From assembly GCA_029204225.1 (NCBI GenBank), contig CM055095.1, positions 71,027,957 through 71,091,956 on the forward strand: a stretch of 64,000 nt of DNA. Reading direction: 5' to 3'. Below the pieces are notes generated by a model, which worked only from the letters and a program-made list of their open reading frames with translations, made no database searches and was not told the DNA's origin. How positions within the stretch are numbered: the first letter of the stretch is position 1; every line of letters starts with the position of its first letter. Shown here piece by piece: positions 1 through 10,379 of the stretch. This DNA comes from Diphasiastrum complanatum. Taxonomy: Eukaryota; Streptophyta; Lycopodiopsida; Lycopodiales; Lycopodiaceae. A program made the translations under genes and the position numbers.

Positions 1-2
1 TG

Positions 3-338
3 ACTCCGAAAACTCACATACAGAGATCCATCAGACAGGTTACAAGAAGTCTATCTGCAGATGTGAGATGGATTGTAATGGCAATTGTGGTGCTGCACAC
101 TGCATATGAAGATTTCCAGGTGAAATTTTTTTCAGATACTGTTGTTGCAGCTATCCATGCCAAGAGGGTGACCGTCATGCCCAAGAATTTCAACATTATG
201 TTCAGGCTATGTGTTGTAAAGCTACCTTTACAAGCTTTACTTCCGGCGCCATCGGCGCCAGCTATGTCCCCGGCGCCAGCAGCGCCCCTGCTGCTCCCAA
301 CGCCAACGGCGCCGGTGCTGCTCCCGACGCCACTGTGA
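3..338 (+). pseudogene. Divergent histone H3-like protein, C-terminal half, with Ala/Pro-rich tail
   Basis: The reading frame enters from the left edge and stays open to a TGA at 336-338. Residues about 5-60 line up with the second half of the histone H3 fold: a QRSIRQVTRSL stretch at the start of the helix equivalent to QRLVREIAQDF, then ADVRW for TDLRF, and the near-exact H3 signature AIHAKRVTVMPK. Histone H3 normally ends about 15 residues later; here the frame instead runs into some 35 residues rich in Ala, Pro and Leu, encoded by repeated GGCGCC blocks. The body between the conserved motifs is strongly diverged (for example HTAYEDFQVKFF where H3 has QEAAEAYLVGLF). Either a fast-evolving H3 variant or a decayed retrocopy; the upstream half lies outside the window. 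The signature is seen directly; the status is inferred. Confidence 0.6.
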
Positions 339-868
339 CTAGAATCCAGCCGGCGCCAAGTTCCTATGGCTGAAAATCTTTGATCGGTTCTAGCGAAGTC
401 CAGAGAGCTCAGATCGATGTGCAATCACCTCACACGATCTAGGCATGATTAAAGGAAGCCTGGGGATCAATAAAATCTAGAAAGAGAAAATAACTTTCTA
501 GAAAGAAAAAATCCTAGAGAGAGAAAAACGTGCTTTACCAGCTTGGGTAGAGTGCTTGGTATGAGGGGGGGTGACGAATCACACCAATACTATAGGGGAG
601 TGCGGGTTGCGACTTAGGACAAGCTCCAACCAATTCTCAGCCTCCCTTGCTGGAATGTTGTCATGGCTCTCGCCTTGGCATGCTAGCGCCCCGGAGACTA
701 GGGTCGGTCACACACTTGAAATGTAACCTTATCAGATTTATCAATAAAGTGGAATTTTTCTCAAACTGACTTTGATTACCTTCTGGGTTTCAATGTTCGG
801 TAAAAGCGCCAGTTGTAAGGCCGCTTCCAAATTTTTAAGTTGGCACATAGCTGAGGGTCGTATCCCGG
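339..868. other. Spacer with no recognisable gene
   Basis: No convincing coding frame. The stretch 540-760 is GC-richer than its surroundings and ends with an AATAAA at 743-748, so it could be the 3' untranslated end of a gene or retroelement, but nothing else supports that. Confidence 0.3.
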
Positions 869-871
869 GAC

Positions 872-944
872 GCCAGCAGTATGCCGTCGGGACCATTCGG
901 TCCGTGGTGCCAGCGATATGCTGTCGGGACCATTTGGTCCAGGA
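872..944. repeat. 37-bp tandem duplication
   Basis: Two adjacent units, 872-908 and 909-944, share GCCAGC, ATATGC/GTATGC, GTCGGGACCATT and GGTCC in the same order with a few substitutions. It is probably a local slippage duplication. Confidence 0.7.
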
Positions 945-1040
945 ACTGGTTGTTTCCATATATGTCGCGGGTTGTGGTTCTGAGTGTTCCCTGCATGAAC
1001 GTGAATGGGTTAAGCTCTTGGGGAATGGGCTCTAACCTGT

Positions 1041-1390
1041 CGGCTGAGTTGGATGGCTTGCTTGGGTGGAAGTTACCTGTTTATGGCTGTCCAATCTGGC
1101 ATGGCGCCAGGTTGGCTTCCAGCGCTCGTGACGAAGCTTTCAGTTGGTTAAGTCTGATGTAAGTCAGACCGCTTGTTCGAAATGGATGTTACTCGTTTGT
1201 AACGAAGCTTCGAGTTGGTTAAGTTTGATGTATGTCGGGCGGCTTGCTTGGAGGGAAGTCACCCACATCGGGACCCCCGATCTAGCATGGCGCCAGGTTG
1301 GATCTCAATGTTGGTTTTCGGAACTTCAAGCTGGTTAAGTCTGATCGTTGTTGGCAAGTTGGCTGCTTGTATGTCAAGTGGGTTTGGATG
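1041..1390. repeat. Degenerate nested tandem repeats containing GGTTAAGTCTGATG
   Basis: The phrase GTTGGTTAAGTYTGATG occurs near 1143 and 1213, and GCTGGTTAAGTCTGATC near 1330. GGCATGGCGCCAGGTTGG or AGCATGGCGCCAGGTTGG occurs near 1098 and 1287, and GGCTTGCTTGG with a following GAAGT near 1055 and 1240. The order suggests an original repeat of roughly 190 bp containing a smaller unit of about 70 bp. Several short open frames cross it, but they follow the repeat periodicity and are not taken as genes. Confidence 0.6.
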
Positions 1391-1455
1391 GCAAGAGTTG
1401 AAGGCTGGGAAGCTAAGTCGTGGTTTCCGGCTCCCTTTGGGATGCCTACGCTACA

Positions 1456-1860
1456 CTATGGGACACATATGACAAATTTGCAGAGTACTTTAGACCAGCT
1501 CCTTTGTCTCCTCCAAAACAAGATACAGAGAAAAGAGAACGAAAGCAATCTCAACCATTCCGACTTGTTTTTTGAGTACAGAGTGAGAGTGTTTCAAAGA
1601 AGAGGAGGTCTCATGATCCTCCTTATAAAGCGAGGGATTTTTCAAAGCCATCTCCTCTGCATGTGATTCTAACTGCTCCACAATCTCCTCCTAAGTCTCC
1701 TTCTCCTCCTCCTAGAAATCCATCTTTATCTTCTCTTGCTAAATCTTCCTCTCCTAGTAAACTTCCTCCTCCTTCAAAATCTCAGTCTCCTCCTACCCTC
1801 ACAAATATCAGTTCCCCACCTCCTATTCTAGGAAATGATTTAGATGATTTTACAAGCTAA
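1456..1860 (+). pseudogene. Broken frame with Ser/Pro-rich C-terminus, unknown
   Basis: One frame reads LWDTYDKFAEYFRPAPLSPP, is interrupted by a TGA near 1570, and continues into a long Ser/Pro/Lys-rich stretch that stops at 1858-1860. The aromatic-acidic start followed by a Pro/Ser-rich tail resembles the ends of some plant mobile-domain (aminotransferase-like) proteins, but that is only a resemblance. Upstream of 1456 this frame is lost in the tandem repeats. Confidence 0.3.
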
Positions 1861-2318
1861 CTTACACATTTATTGTATCTGGTTATTTAAGAAGGCTCAA
1901 TAATAAAGACATATTGCATTATGCTTGTATGTGGATCGTGATCCAGCGCATTGCCTCTTCCACATTTTGTGTTAAAAACATTTAACTAGCATGTTGTATT
2001 CATAGTGAACTGTAAAACAACAATAAAAATGAGAATCATGGTGAAGGATCATTTACCGTGAGGTATGATGTTGGTGACTCCTTGAAAGTAGATGGGCGCC
2101 ACTAATCAAGCTTCTTTTGAAGCAATAAGAGAGTATGAAGAAGGAGAGGAGGAGGAGTGGTGGGAGTTTAGACATAACCCTTCAAGTTTTTTTTTTTTTT
2201 TGGGGGAGGTGGGGTTATCATCATTTTTGAGTGCGAGGCCCCGTAAGTTAAACGACTTGAGTACAACCTAGCATATCAGAAATTGATAAATGTTATGTGA
2301 CGTAATTGAGTACCATTC

Positions 2319-2320
<2 letters not shown>
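1861..2320. other. Spacer, no gene seen
   Basis: AT-rich sequence with a T-run near 2188-2202 followed by a G-rich block. A short frame near 2094 starts with a Met and a run of Glu but stops quickly; I cannot assign it. Confidence 0.3.

Positions 2321-2404
<84 letters not shown>
2321..2404. repeat. (GA)42 microsatellite
   Basis: Uninterrupted GA dinucleotide for 84 bp. The open frames across it encode only Arg-Glu repeats and are an artefact of the repeat. Confidence 0.98.
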
Positions 2405-2407
<3 letters not shown>

Positions 2408-3035
2408 TCACACTTAACCACATATGATTTAGCCTATTTACATTACAAAATGGTTCATTACTTAGTTTACACTATTTATGGGCATTTATGCCCCTCTTAG
2501 CTTTATATTAGTTGCCTTCCAATTAGGTTCCAATAAATGAGTAACTAAACTTGCTAAGTAAATTCACATGAGCATATCCATGTCGGCTACACCTTCGAAG
2601 TCACACGTGTCAATTTGATCAATGTATGTGGATATCATAACTTCAATAGGGTATCCACCCATACCATTCTTAAATTTGGTTGATCTATTTTTAGATAAAA
2701 TAACAGATTCAATATCTCAAGTCTGTATACAATCTAGATTCACCAACCATATCATTATCATCAGAACATCCTAAGCTACAATTATATCTAGCTGGCCAAC
2801 CCACTATAGTTAGGTTCATTAGAGATTCATGACACATACCAATGATCCAAATAGGTTCGCCAACATGAAAAATTTCAAAACCTTGGTCAAAAATTTTAGG
2901 GGGTTTTAAGAGGGTGTTGGGTGTTTTTTTTTTTTTTTTTTGGAAGGGGGGGGGGGAGGGGGGGCTACGTAGAGGTGAAATATCACCTGAAAACGCACGA
3001 TTGCAAGGATAGATTTTGTAATTTTTTTTTCTTCT
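2405..3035. other. Spacer with homopolymer T18 and G11AG7 tracts
   Basis: No gene recognised. A T18 run at 2924-2941 is followed by G11 and G7 runs at 2946-2956 and 2958-2964. On the minus strand this reads as C-runs followed by A18, and the gypsy RNase H fragment starts about 70 bp further right. Confidence 0.4.
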
Positions 3036-3330
3036 CAAAACCTTAAAAGTAAGAAGTTGGACCTAGCTCAAAGTAGATATTCTACTTATGAGAAGGAACG
3101 TTTTACTGTCATCCATGCATTAAAGATCTGGAGATCATTATTTTTACGAATCTAAATTCGTGATTATAATGGATCATGAATCTCTTAAGTCTATCTGTGA
3201 TGTCCTGGACCTTAAAAGTTGTAAGGCTCGTTGGTTGAAACTCATTCAAGAATTCGATTTCGACATTAAGTATCGTCGAGGTATGTCGATTTGTGTCGTT
3301 GATGCTTTGATCTGATCTCATTCTTTAAAA
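3036..3330 (+). pseudogene. Ty3/gypsy RNase H fragment
   Basis: Two frames together give the RNase H landmarks of gypsy polyproteins: KKLDLAQSRYSTYEKER-like sequence, ALKIWR, then YESKFVIIMDHESLK (DH..L motif) and a tail DFDIKYRRG. A frameshift lies near 3130-3145. The same family is present on the minus strand at 39930-40690, which has YSTYEKERFVVIHALKIWRHY. Both ends are cut, so this is a scrap of a longer element. Confidence 0.8.
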
Positions 3331-3605
3331 AATGCCTCATATAGTGGCCAAGTCCACTATCCCTCTGGAATGAGAAAGCATGTTGTCTGAAATCACCTCG
3401 TCTTCTTGCATCAAAGTCATCAATTATGAGTGCATCTTGCAATAGAAAATAAGAGTTAAAAAAAACAAATTAATATTCAAGAGATAACAACATTCTTAAG
3501 CAATGAAGTTCAAACACTTGCACATTCTTCATTATCAGCAGCAACTAGATTCAGATGATCAATATTATGGCCACCTACTGAAGAAGAATCATATGTGAAA
3601 TGCAT

Positions 3606-4371
3606 TCATGATGGACGAATAGCCCATCTGGGATTATCAGATGGCATGCTTCGTCCATGCTCAACAAAATTTGATAAAGCTTTCATTAGGCATTCTTCGT
3701 CGGTCATAAGTCCATTCTCATCATCATAATCAATTCCAGGCACCAAGTCTTTGGTTCCAAAAAAAGTCAGAGAATTCATAAATTGTGCTGGACAGTAAAC
3801 AAAGCGCCTCATCCTCACGATAGTCAAAAAATGTACACAAATCACCTGTCCTATATACATCAAGGAAACCACTATCCTTATCAGGGGTGTTGATAAGGAA
3901 GTGACTAATGTCTTTAAAGGATGATGGAATTGAGGATGAGGCCATCTGAGGAACATAATCGACAACTTCCTCATTATCCGGAATCTGAACTGGCAAGAAA
4001 AGTACGAAACCTATCTGGTATTTAACAAAATGACATTTTCTCTTACAGACATGACACATCGTAGTGCATCTAAATTGTTTAAGCAATCTAGTAAACATCC
4101 TATCCAGTCTTTGCTTGAACAACGAGAAGAAGGGAAGATCAGTAAAATGCATGAACAAGAGAGGTCCTATGGAGATAACAGGTATATTGATTATATCCAT
4201 GAAACTAACATAGTGTTCGTAAAATAATTCAGAATTAGGTTGGGTAGTCTTGAAAACATGTAGATATGGGCGAAATAGCATGTGAAAGTAGTCTAAGTTT
4301 TCAGTAATTCCAAACTTAGTAAGAAATGCACTTAGGTTGCTCTCATGGCTAGATCCCGAGGACGAGGCCAT
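3606..4371 (-). pseudogene. Unknown protein gene with one frameshift
   Basis: The first frame starts at the ATG at 4371 (MASSSGSSHES) and runs about 200 codons. It contains a CHVCKRKC cluster and an acidic stretch, DNEEVVDYVPQ. Near 3758-3764, at a run of seven A (plus strand), the sensible frame shifts and continues as GTKDLVPGIDYDDENG to a stop at 3606. The sequence around the shift makes sense only if both frames are read in turn, so I take this as one gene of about 250 codons broken by a homopolymer indel. I recognise no family. It diverges from the Ulp1-like remnant across the repeat block 4430-5250. Confidence 0.45.
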
Positions 4372-4429
4372 CTATCTCAAGCAGATATCTCTTTTGTGCA
4401 CGGGGTATGCAAACAAGAAAGAAGAGATT

Positions 4430-5250
4430 ATAAAAAATGTGCACATGAGCGATATGTACGGAAAATGCAGTTTGGTATATCGCACTAGTGCGCAGGCAGA
4501 AGACTAGCAGAAATAGACACTACATGTAGCGTGCACAAGAGCGATATCCCACGTAAATCAAGAAAAATAAAATAAAAAGTTAATCGGGTTGTGTGGCTTT
4601 TATAGGCAATTTTTTCACACGTGCGGGTCAACGGTCAACCAAACACGTGTCGCCTCCCTAATGGTTCGTACGACTACACACGTGTGATCTGCCTGCTGGA
4701 CATGTGTCATTAGTTTATTGGTTGAAAATGCTCCACGTGTCACATCCCTAATGGTTCGTACTACTATACACATGTGACCACATCCCGACACGTGTTACAT
4801 GCTGATGGCATGGATACGATGACACATGGCAAAATTTGGTTCATACTACACACGTGTGACCTAATGGTTCGTACTACACATGTGTGACCTGACATCCCGA
4901 CACGTGTCACGCCTTGATTGCATGGATACAGTGACACATGGCAAAATCTGGTGAACTGACAAGACATGTGTTCGCACGTGCGAACCGTATGATAAAAGTC
5001 CTCGACGAGGTATTTTTTTTCAATTTTTTTTCTCTCCATTTTTCTGCATATCGCTCTTGTGCGACGCTAGTGTATGTGCATTTTCGTCTATTACTATTCA
5101 TGCACATAGATCCGATACACCGTACCTTCGCATGTACCTCCGCATATCGCTCTTGTGCGACTTTCTTCTATCTGCATTTTACTTGTCATTCTTGTTGTGC
5201 ACAGAAGCGATATATCGTACCTTCCGTACATATTGCTTCTCTGTGACCAC
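4430..5250. repeat. Repeat block with inverted arms and G-box palindromes
   Basis: GCACAAGAGCGATAT at about 4532-4546 is the inverse of ATATCGCTCTTGTGC at about 5047-5061 and again at about 5144-5158, with looser copies at 4440-4490 and 5195-5240. Between the arms (about 4640-4975) lie diverged tandem units built from CTAATGGTTCGTAC, ACACACGTGTGACC, CATCCCGACACGTGT and GATGACACATGGCAAAAT. CACGTG or near variants occur about ten times here. The structure resembles a foldback or MULE-like terminal repeat, but no transposase is visible. It lies between two divergently oriented gene remnants, so it could also have been a shared promoter region. Confidence 0.55.
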
Positions 5251-5252
5251 CG

Positions 5253-5830
5253 TTGCACCCTTTTCCATCATATCTCATGTCCTGCGCACCATTGGCAGTA
5301 CTGTTAGGAATATTTCTCAGAATTGCAGCTAATGGACTCTCTATTTTATTTTGTAGTGAGCACGGGAGTTTAAACCTAATCTCTATCAGGAGATCTGTAA
5401 ATAATGTTATGAAACTTTTTTGTGTAAAGATGAATTCGACTAGTAATACGCATAAGGATGTTGACTCGATCTTGCAGATTATGTGTAGTTACATTCCATC
5501 AGAGACTCCCCATGCAACTGAATGGCAGATCAACACTTTGGAGGTAAATTCTGTCCTTCTTGTCAGCATTTTGATATTAACAATCTAATGTGTTCTTATC
5601 ATTTTGTGGTTTCCCATCATTGATGTCTTGTGTGTTGAACTTTTTGCAGTCACCCCGTGAAAATGATTCATTCAGCTATGGGTGGTACACTTCGTACAAT
5701 GCAAAGCTGTTTTTTGAGTGGTTCATCCTTCAACAGGATGTTGATATTTCAAAGGTAATTTATTTTGTTTATTGTTGGTTTTGAAATTGTGATTCATTTT
5801 TCTATTCTAGAAATTTCTAACCGTAACTAA
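5253..5830 (+). pseudogene. Ulp1-like (C48) cysteine protease fragment with an intron
   Basis: Exon sequence to 5543 ends in a GAG|GTAAAT donor; an acceptor TTTTTGCAG at 5641-5649 opens an exon in the same phase that ends at AAAG|GTAATT (5754/5755). The joined frame has the layout of the C-terminal half of Ulp1/SENP-type proteases: an NSTSNTHKDVDSIL segment where the family has a DSL..H motif, then PRENDSFSYGWYTSYNAKLFF where the family has Q.N..DCG.....F. The catalytic Asp is Asn and the catalytic Cys is Tyr (TAT), each a single transition away. The family is inferred from these motifs. It is inactive if the assignment is right; such domains are common in plant transposons. Confidence 0.4.
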
Positions 5831-6349
5831 TACGTGAATATTCTATGTTGTAATTTAAACTTCCTGAATACACAGCATCCCAGGTGTACAGATTCAGGCA
5901 AGAAATAATCCTGAGCATACTAGCGAGGGCAAGGCTTTAGCCACCCCCTGTTGATGATGGCGCACTAGATGATGTTATTTTACTAAATAAAGATTAGAAA
6001 AGTATAGATATCATAGAACAAATATAGATTGAAAATGTATAGCATTGATAAAAATATATACAATTATATATCAAATGTAGCTCCATTCTATTGAATTTGG
6101 GATCCCAAAATACATGTACTGATGCCCAACTTGGGCTTCCATTTATTGAATGAAAGAGTCTATACACAGATTTTGCTAAATTTTATTTGAGTCTATTGTT
6201 CTTCCACAATGGTGATTGTTGTAGGTAGACCTTTGCAGCACGTTACCAGCTCCTATCTTTTTTGCATCTGTGACAAGACAAATATTAGTGAACGTTCCAT
6301 TGCAAATTTTCCTTTAGTTTGTACTATTTTGAAATGGCATTAAACATAG
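5831..6349. other. Spacer, no gene seen
   Basis: AT-rich sequence without a convincing frame. It may contain 3' parts of the minus-strand gene to its right. Confidence 0.3.
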
Positions 6350-6354
6350 AGTAC

Positions 6355-6555
6355 TTATGAGTCTTCCATTGATGATGAATCTGAAAAAGGCGGTAGATTG
6401 TTATGTAATAGCATGAGCTCTGTTATGATAAAATCAAGCATCCAATGCTCTTCCACCTCAACCATAGTTAGAAATTCTTTGTTGTGTGTATGATGCTTAT
6501 TTCCTTTTGGTCTGTGTGACCATTTAGTTTGAAGTCTTGATCTAGTAGTAGCCAT
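6355..6555 (-). other. Short downstream frame, possibly a further exon
   Basis: A 66-codon frame downstream of the gene remnant above, on the same strand, rich in His, Lys and Ser and with no family match. It could be a last exon or chance. Confidence 0.2.
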
Positions 6556-6749
6556 GTGCCATCAGTTTTCTCTCTCATAGCTAAATGTGAGACTGACAAT
6601 TTGGTTATCAATATGATAATGGAAGATCATTGACGACCTTTTTATTCTACATTCTATATCATTATTTGTTTACTATCCCAGTCTTGATCCATGAGATCTG
6701 ACAAAGTCTCATATGATAAATCCTTGCAAACAAATAAAGTTGGTGTCCT

Positions 6750-7547
6750 TCAAACACTTGCATTTGAGAAAAAATCAACAAATATATGTAATGAGAAAAA
6801 CCAACTTAGATGAACAATTTTTGAACCCGTACTTTTCTTCATGGCATTTCTAACATCTAAGAGTAGCTTGCATCTGAAGGATTCAGAAACAATACTGTCA
6901 TGAATAGGCCACTCATCACTCTGAAAACTTGGCAATGGAATTATTTCAAGCTTGCCGAAACCTCCATCCGTTTGTGGTATATATGAAGCTTCATAAAAAT
7001 ATATACCGTTTCCTTTGGACTTCTTCCTCTGTATTCAAAACTTTCCAACATCAAAGTAAATCACATCCAATATTCCTGCAAGTGATTGTGCTGGCTCCCA
7101 TTCACTTATGTTTGATGAATATAAATCTGAAAGAAGAAAAACATTGAAATTTTTAAATCGTAATATGAAGAGCATCAATAAAAAAAATCTATGATTACAG
7201 TATAGTGCATATATTTTGATATACTTACAGTTACATTTTTTATGATCATGAGGATTGATATCTTCTACTTTTATTTCTGAATGCATATAAACACGTTGTA
7301 CTAAAACTTTTGATATAGAGTGACCTCCGGGAATTGTCTTAAACTCCAAAATCTTTGCTTTCCAATAAGATTTGTATGTCATCTTTGCCCTTTTCTTCTG
7401 TCGAAAATTGCAATTTGATGATGGATGCAACAACACCCATGAATTCCTCGTATATTTTGTTGGCTTCCAGCTATCAGCGTCATCTTTCTCATTGTAAAGA
7501 ATCATAGACTCAATTGTAGATCTTGGTCTCCTTGCCCCTATTTTCAA
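6750..7547 (-). pseudogene. Two-exon gene remnant, possible BAH-like domain
   Basis: Reading on the minus strand, a frame starts at 7547 (MKIGARRPRSTIES), contains SYWKAKILEFKTIPGG and VLVQRVYMHSEI, and meets a CT|GTAAGT donor at 7228. A TTCTTTCAG acceptor ends at 7127, and the phase then gives a frame with EPAQSLAGILDVIYFD. One TGA near 7036 interrupts the frame, which otherwise continues with GNGIYFYEASYIPQTDGGFG to 6750. The order (Lys/Arg-rich W-containing segment, RVYMHSE, SSN..EWEPAQSLAG) is reminiscent of BAH domains of plant chromatin proteins, which have an ELF.SDH..-..-GKC pattern, but I would not claim it. The intron and the long frame make it more likely a host gene or captured gene than an LTR element. 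Confidence 0.4.
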
Positions 7548-7559
7548 AGCTTAGGCACC

Positions 7560-7984
7560 AAAAATCTCTCTGATATGATACTTAATTCAATTTTTTGTAT
7601 CACATTTAATCTCATGAGAATGCCACATTAGTCACAGTTACTGTGCATAATGTATTTCTAGCAACTATGCATACTATATTTCTATAACTGTAACTAGTCT
7701 AGTTAACAAATTTCATTATACTAACCAACATAGTTAAATAAATTTAACTTGAGGTATTGATGTCGGGCAAGAAGAGGGAACCAATGGGATACGTCCATGC
7801 TGTCCGACGCAACTTTCAAAGTTTGCTGTAATATATTTTTATTTTTTAGTTTATTTGAGCTACGTTACGTAGATTTCAAATTTGAGCATTTTCATTGGGC
7901 CAGCTAGAGGTCAAAACTAGAGAAAAATAATAGAAGTATCTTTGGAAAGGGGATCTCCCCTAATGTACTGACTGTTCATGGGCT
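7560..7984. repeat. Dispersed repeat shared with 19640-19725 (inverted)
   Basis: The stretch around 7848-7965 contains GAGCTACGTTACGTAG, then ATTTCAAATTTGAG and AGTATCTTT..AAAGGG. The reverse complement of 19630-19725 has the same words in the same order. No coding frame. It is probably the edge of a transposable element present twice in the window. Confidence 0.55.
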
Positions 7985-8398
7985 TTGATTATCTCCTTGG
8001 CCTTGGATAGCTCTTGTGTGGCCAATTTCTTATAACTGTCATCTAGAATCCCTCCAAGATCAATTTGTAGTTGTTGACCTTGTGGATCAAGTAATTTATT
8101 CCGTGTTGTGATATCGGTATGTCCGCTATGGGTGTGTGAAGCAGGTTGTCTCGTTCAAGGGCCACGACATTCAACTCCTTCAAGATTCTTTCCTTTTCTA
8201 GTTGGGCCATATCAAGGTGTCCCTAGAGCAAGTAAACTTGTTTCTTGGCATCTTTGAATGCTTTGTCAACCTAATCTTGGGCCTTTGAAAGCGCCTCTTG
8301 TAATTTTTTCACATAATCATGTAGGGAGTCATCACGTTGTTGGACGATTTTCAATTCTTTTCACAATTTTGCATTGTGCTGCTAGGCAACTTGCAGCT
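7985..8398 (-). pseudogene. Gypsy accessory-ORF fragment, coiled-coil part
   Basis: On the minus strand one frame gives a heptad-like segment with QQRDDSLHDYVKKLQEAL, a TAG, then VDKAFKDAKKQ. It aligns without gaps to QQQADRLEEYISSLQNAL, TAG, VDKAVQDAKQQ in the accessory ORF of Gypsy-2 (about 28050-28250). The fragment ends exactly at the insertion site of Copia-A (target duplication CAGCT at 8394-8398). Its continuation, KVNREL, is found in the inverted segment at about 11806-11827. Confidence 0.75.
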
Positions 8399-9041
8399 TG
8401 TGAAGGATTTCAGATCAATGATGATCCAATCCACTAAAGGATCTTGGGTTACAAAAGACGACACTCTACCAATCTCACCAATGTAGAAAAATCAGCATCT
8501 ACACACAAAATGAGATGCAAACTCTAATAGAACTTGATCAAATATGAATCAAAAGATAAAGTACTGTTGTTGTCCGTACAAAACCAAGCTACTGTATTTC
8601 ACACGTGTGGATCCAAAAATAACAAATATAGATCATTCTACACATAGAATTGCATGCAATCACAAGTATAGTGCACCAATAAATAGTAGAGCCCAAGAGA
8701 ACCATGTATAAGCATGAAATGAGATAAAGAAGAGAGAAGATATGTCTCTCCACGAGTTACATCCTTTTATAACAAATCCAAACCCTATTTGGCCACTTGG
8801 CTTTCCATCAAAATGCAAACCCTACTATTTTTGGGTCTAGATTCAAAGTACCCAACATTCATATTTGAATCTACTCAAACTCGACTTCTAACTTTTCCCC
8901 ACTTTCAAAAAGTGTTTATTCAAATGAAATTTAGACTAATAAACTTTGAAAAGTCAAACCCTAAGTCTAAAACAAAGTTGGCCTCAATTTGCCAAATATA
9001 GAAATGTAGCAAATATGATCAAACTAGTTGAATCTTTCACA
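8399..9041 (-). repeat. Copia-A 3' LTR
   Basis: It reads TGTGAAAG...CCTTCACA on the minus strand, next to a purine-rich tract (minus strand GTTGAAGAGGGAG, 9042-9054). TATAAAAG at 8771-8764 on the minus strand is the likely promoter core. Confidence 0.9.
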
Positions 9042-9054
9042 CTCCCTCTTCAAC
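9042..9054 (-). promoter_or_regulatory. Copia-A polypurine tract
   Basis: Purine-rich GTTGAAGAGGGAG on the minus strand directly before the 3' LTR, the position of the plus-strand primer in LTR retrotransposons. Confidence 0.7.
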
Positions 9055-9087
9055 TAATGTTAGCATAGACTTTGATAACACTCCAAG

Positions 9088-9830
9088 TTATGTCCTATAC
9101 TTCATGAACAAGTCCTTTCCCAATGCTTTGGTGAGGATATCAGCTACACATTCCCTTGAGGACACATGTTGAAGCTCCACCTCCTTTGCAATGACTTGCT
9201 CTCTCACAAAATGATATTGCACCTCAATATGCTTGCTCCTAGCATGAAATATAGGATTGGTTTCCAACCTTTGGGCTAATTGATTGTCACAAAAGATGAT
9301 TGGTCTCTCTGAAAAATCCAACAAGTGAAGATCCTTGATCATCCTCTTGATCCATACTATCTCCTTTGTGCAATGTGTAAGAGCTTTGTACTCGGCCTCC
9401 CTAGATGACAATGAGATAGTGGCTTGTTTCTTCGACATCCATGATATAGCTCCATCACCTATGAAAATACAATGAGCACTAATGGATTTCCTATCCATTA
9501 CATCTCCAGCATAGTCCGAATTTGAAAATCCAAAAGGATTAGATGATTATCCCTCATACAATATGCTAAAATCTTGAGTTCCAATGATGTACCTCAAAAC
9601 TCGCTTTCCTAGGATCTTGCATGAATTGACTCAATCTTCCAACACAATAGCTTAGATCTGGTCTAGCAATGGTTAGATAGATGAGTGAACCAACTAGCTT
9701 CCTATCTTAAGAAGTGATTCCATTCTCACTTTCCACAATGAATAGCTACTTGAGTTACCCTATCATCCACTTGATGTTACCACGTAGCAATGACTTGATC
9801 TTCTTTTTCAACATGTTTTAATGCACAAAT
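9088..9830 (-). pseudogene. Copia-A reverse transcriptase end and RNase H
   Basis: The open part 9498-9088 has the copia RNase H landmarks: ISWMSKKQATISLSSREAEY, FCDNQLA, HARSKHIEVQYHFVRE and DILTKAL. Upstream (about 9720-9500) a frame with two shifts gives GSLIYLTIARPDLSY and RLSQFMQDP, the segment that joins RT to RNase H in copia. Sequence further upstream is lost by deletion. It is about 60 codons short at the C-terminus compared with intact copia ends only if the element extended past 9088; a stop there is typical. Confidence 0.85.
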
Positions 9831-10367
9831 CAATCCTTTGAATAACAACAAATGTTTTCAAAAGAAATCACAAAGATTTGAAACTATCTCAAAAATTCTC
9901 TTCTAGCACTTATCCCAAGCAAATCAACACATAGAATCATGAAATCTTAATCAACCTATTATCTATTCTCAATCTAATAAATTTTGCCACTTCCTAATTT
10001 TGAAACACAGTCAAATGAAGTACAACAACCTCACTATCTAGACATCCAATCAAAATAAGGGTTTTGACAAAACCACAAAAAATTGATTATTCCAAATCTA
10101 CATGCAAATCCTGAAAATTTGATATGCAATCTATTAGCCACCACTTAGGGTGATGATCCAAAAATTGGCCAAATCCAGTATGTGAATTCAAAAATTGGAA
10201 TTGATCAAGTTTATGAACCCATATAGGGTTTTGATCTACAAAAGATTCAATCTACAAAAGCAAAAAACTCAATTTTGGTGTAGAATCCCCTCTAACATGC
10301 TCTAGCCTTGATATCTTCACCAAATCATTGATAGATATGATTTCCTCCTTCATAACCTGAAACAAAA
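9831..10367 (-). other. Copia-A internal remnant without coding sequence
   Basis: AT-rich and free of frames. By position it is the leader plus whatever was left by the deletion of gag to RT. Confidence 0.5.
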
Positions 10368-10379
10368 GCTCTAATATCA
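10368..10379 (-). promoter_or_regulatory. Copia-A primer binding site (diverged)
   Basis: TGATATTAGAGC on the minus strand directly abuts the 5' LTR. It differs from the usual initiator tRNA-Met complement TGGTATCAGAGC by two substitutions, both transitions. Confidence 0.7.

Noticed and set aside
14..424. 136-codon minus-strand frame, Gly/Ala-rich
   Set aside because: Antisense shadow of the histone H3-like frame and of its GGCGCC repeats.
2306..2500. Open frame of Arg-Glu repeats
   Set aside because: It is only the translation of the (GA)42 microsatellite.
4938..5332. Overlapping Cys/Ser-rich frames on the plus strand
   Set aside because: They follow the repeated TATCGCTCTTGTGCG words and have no protein-like composition.
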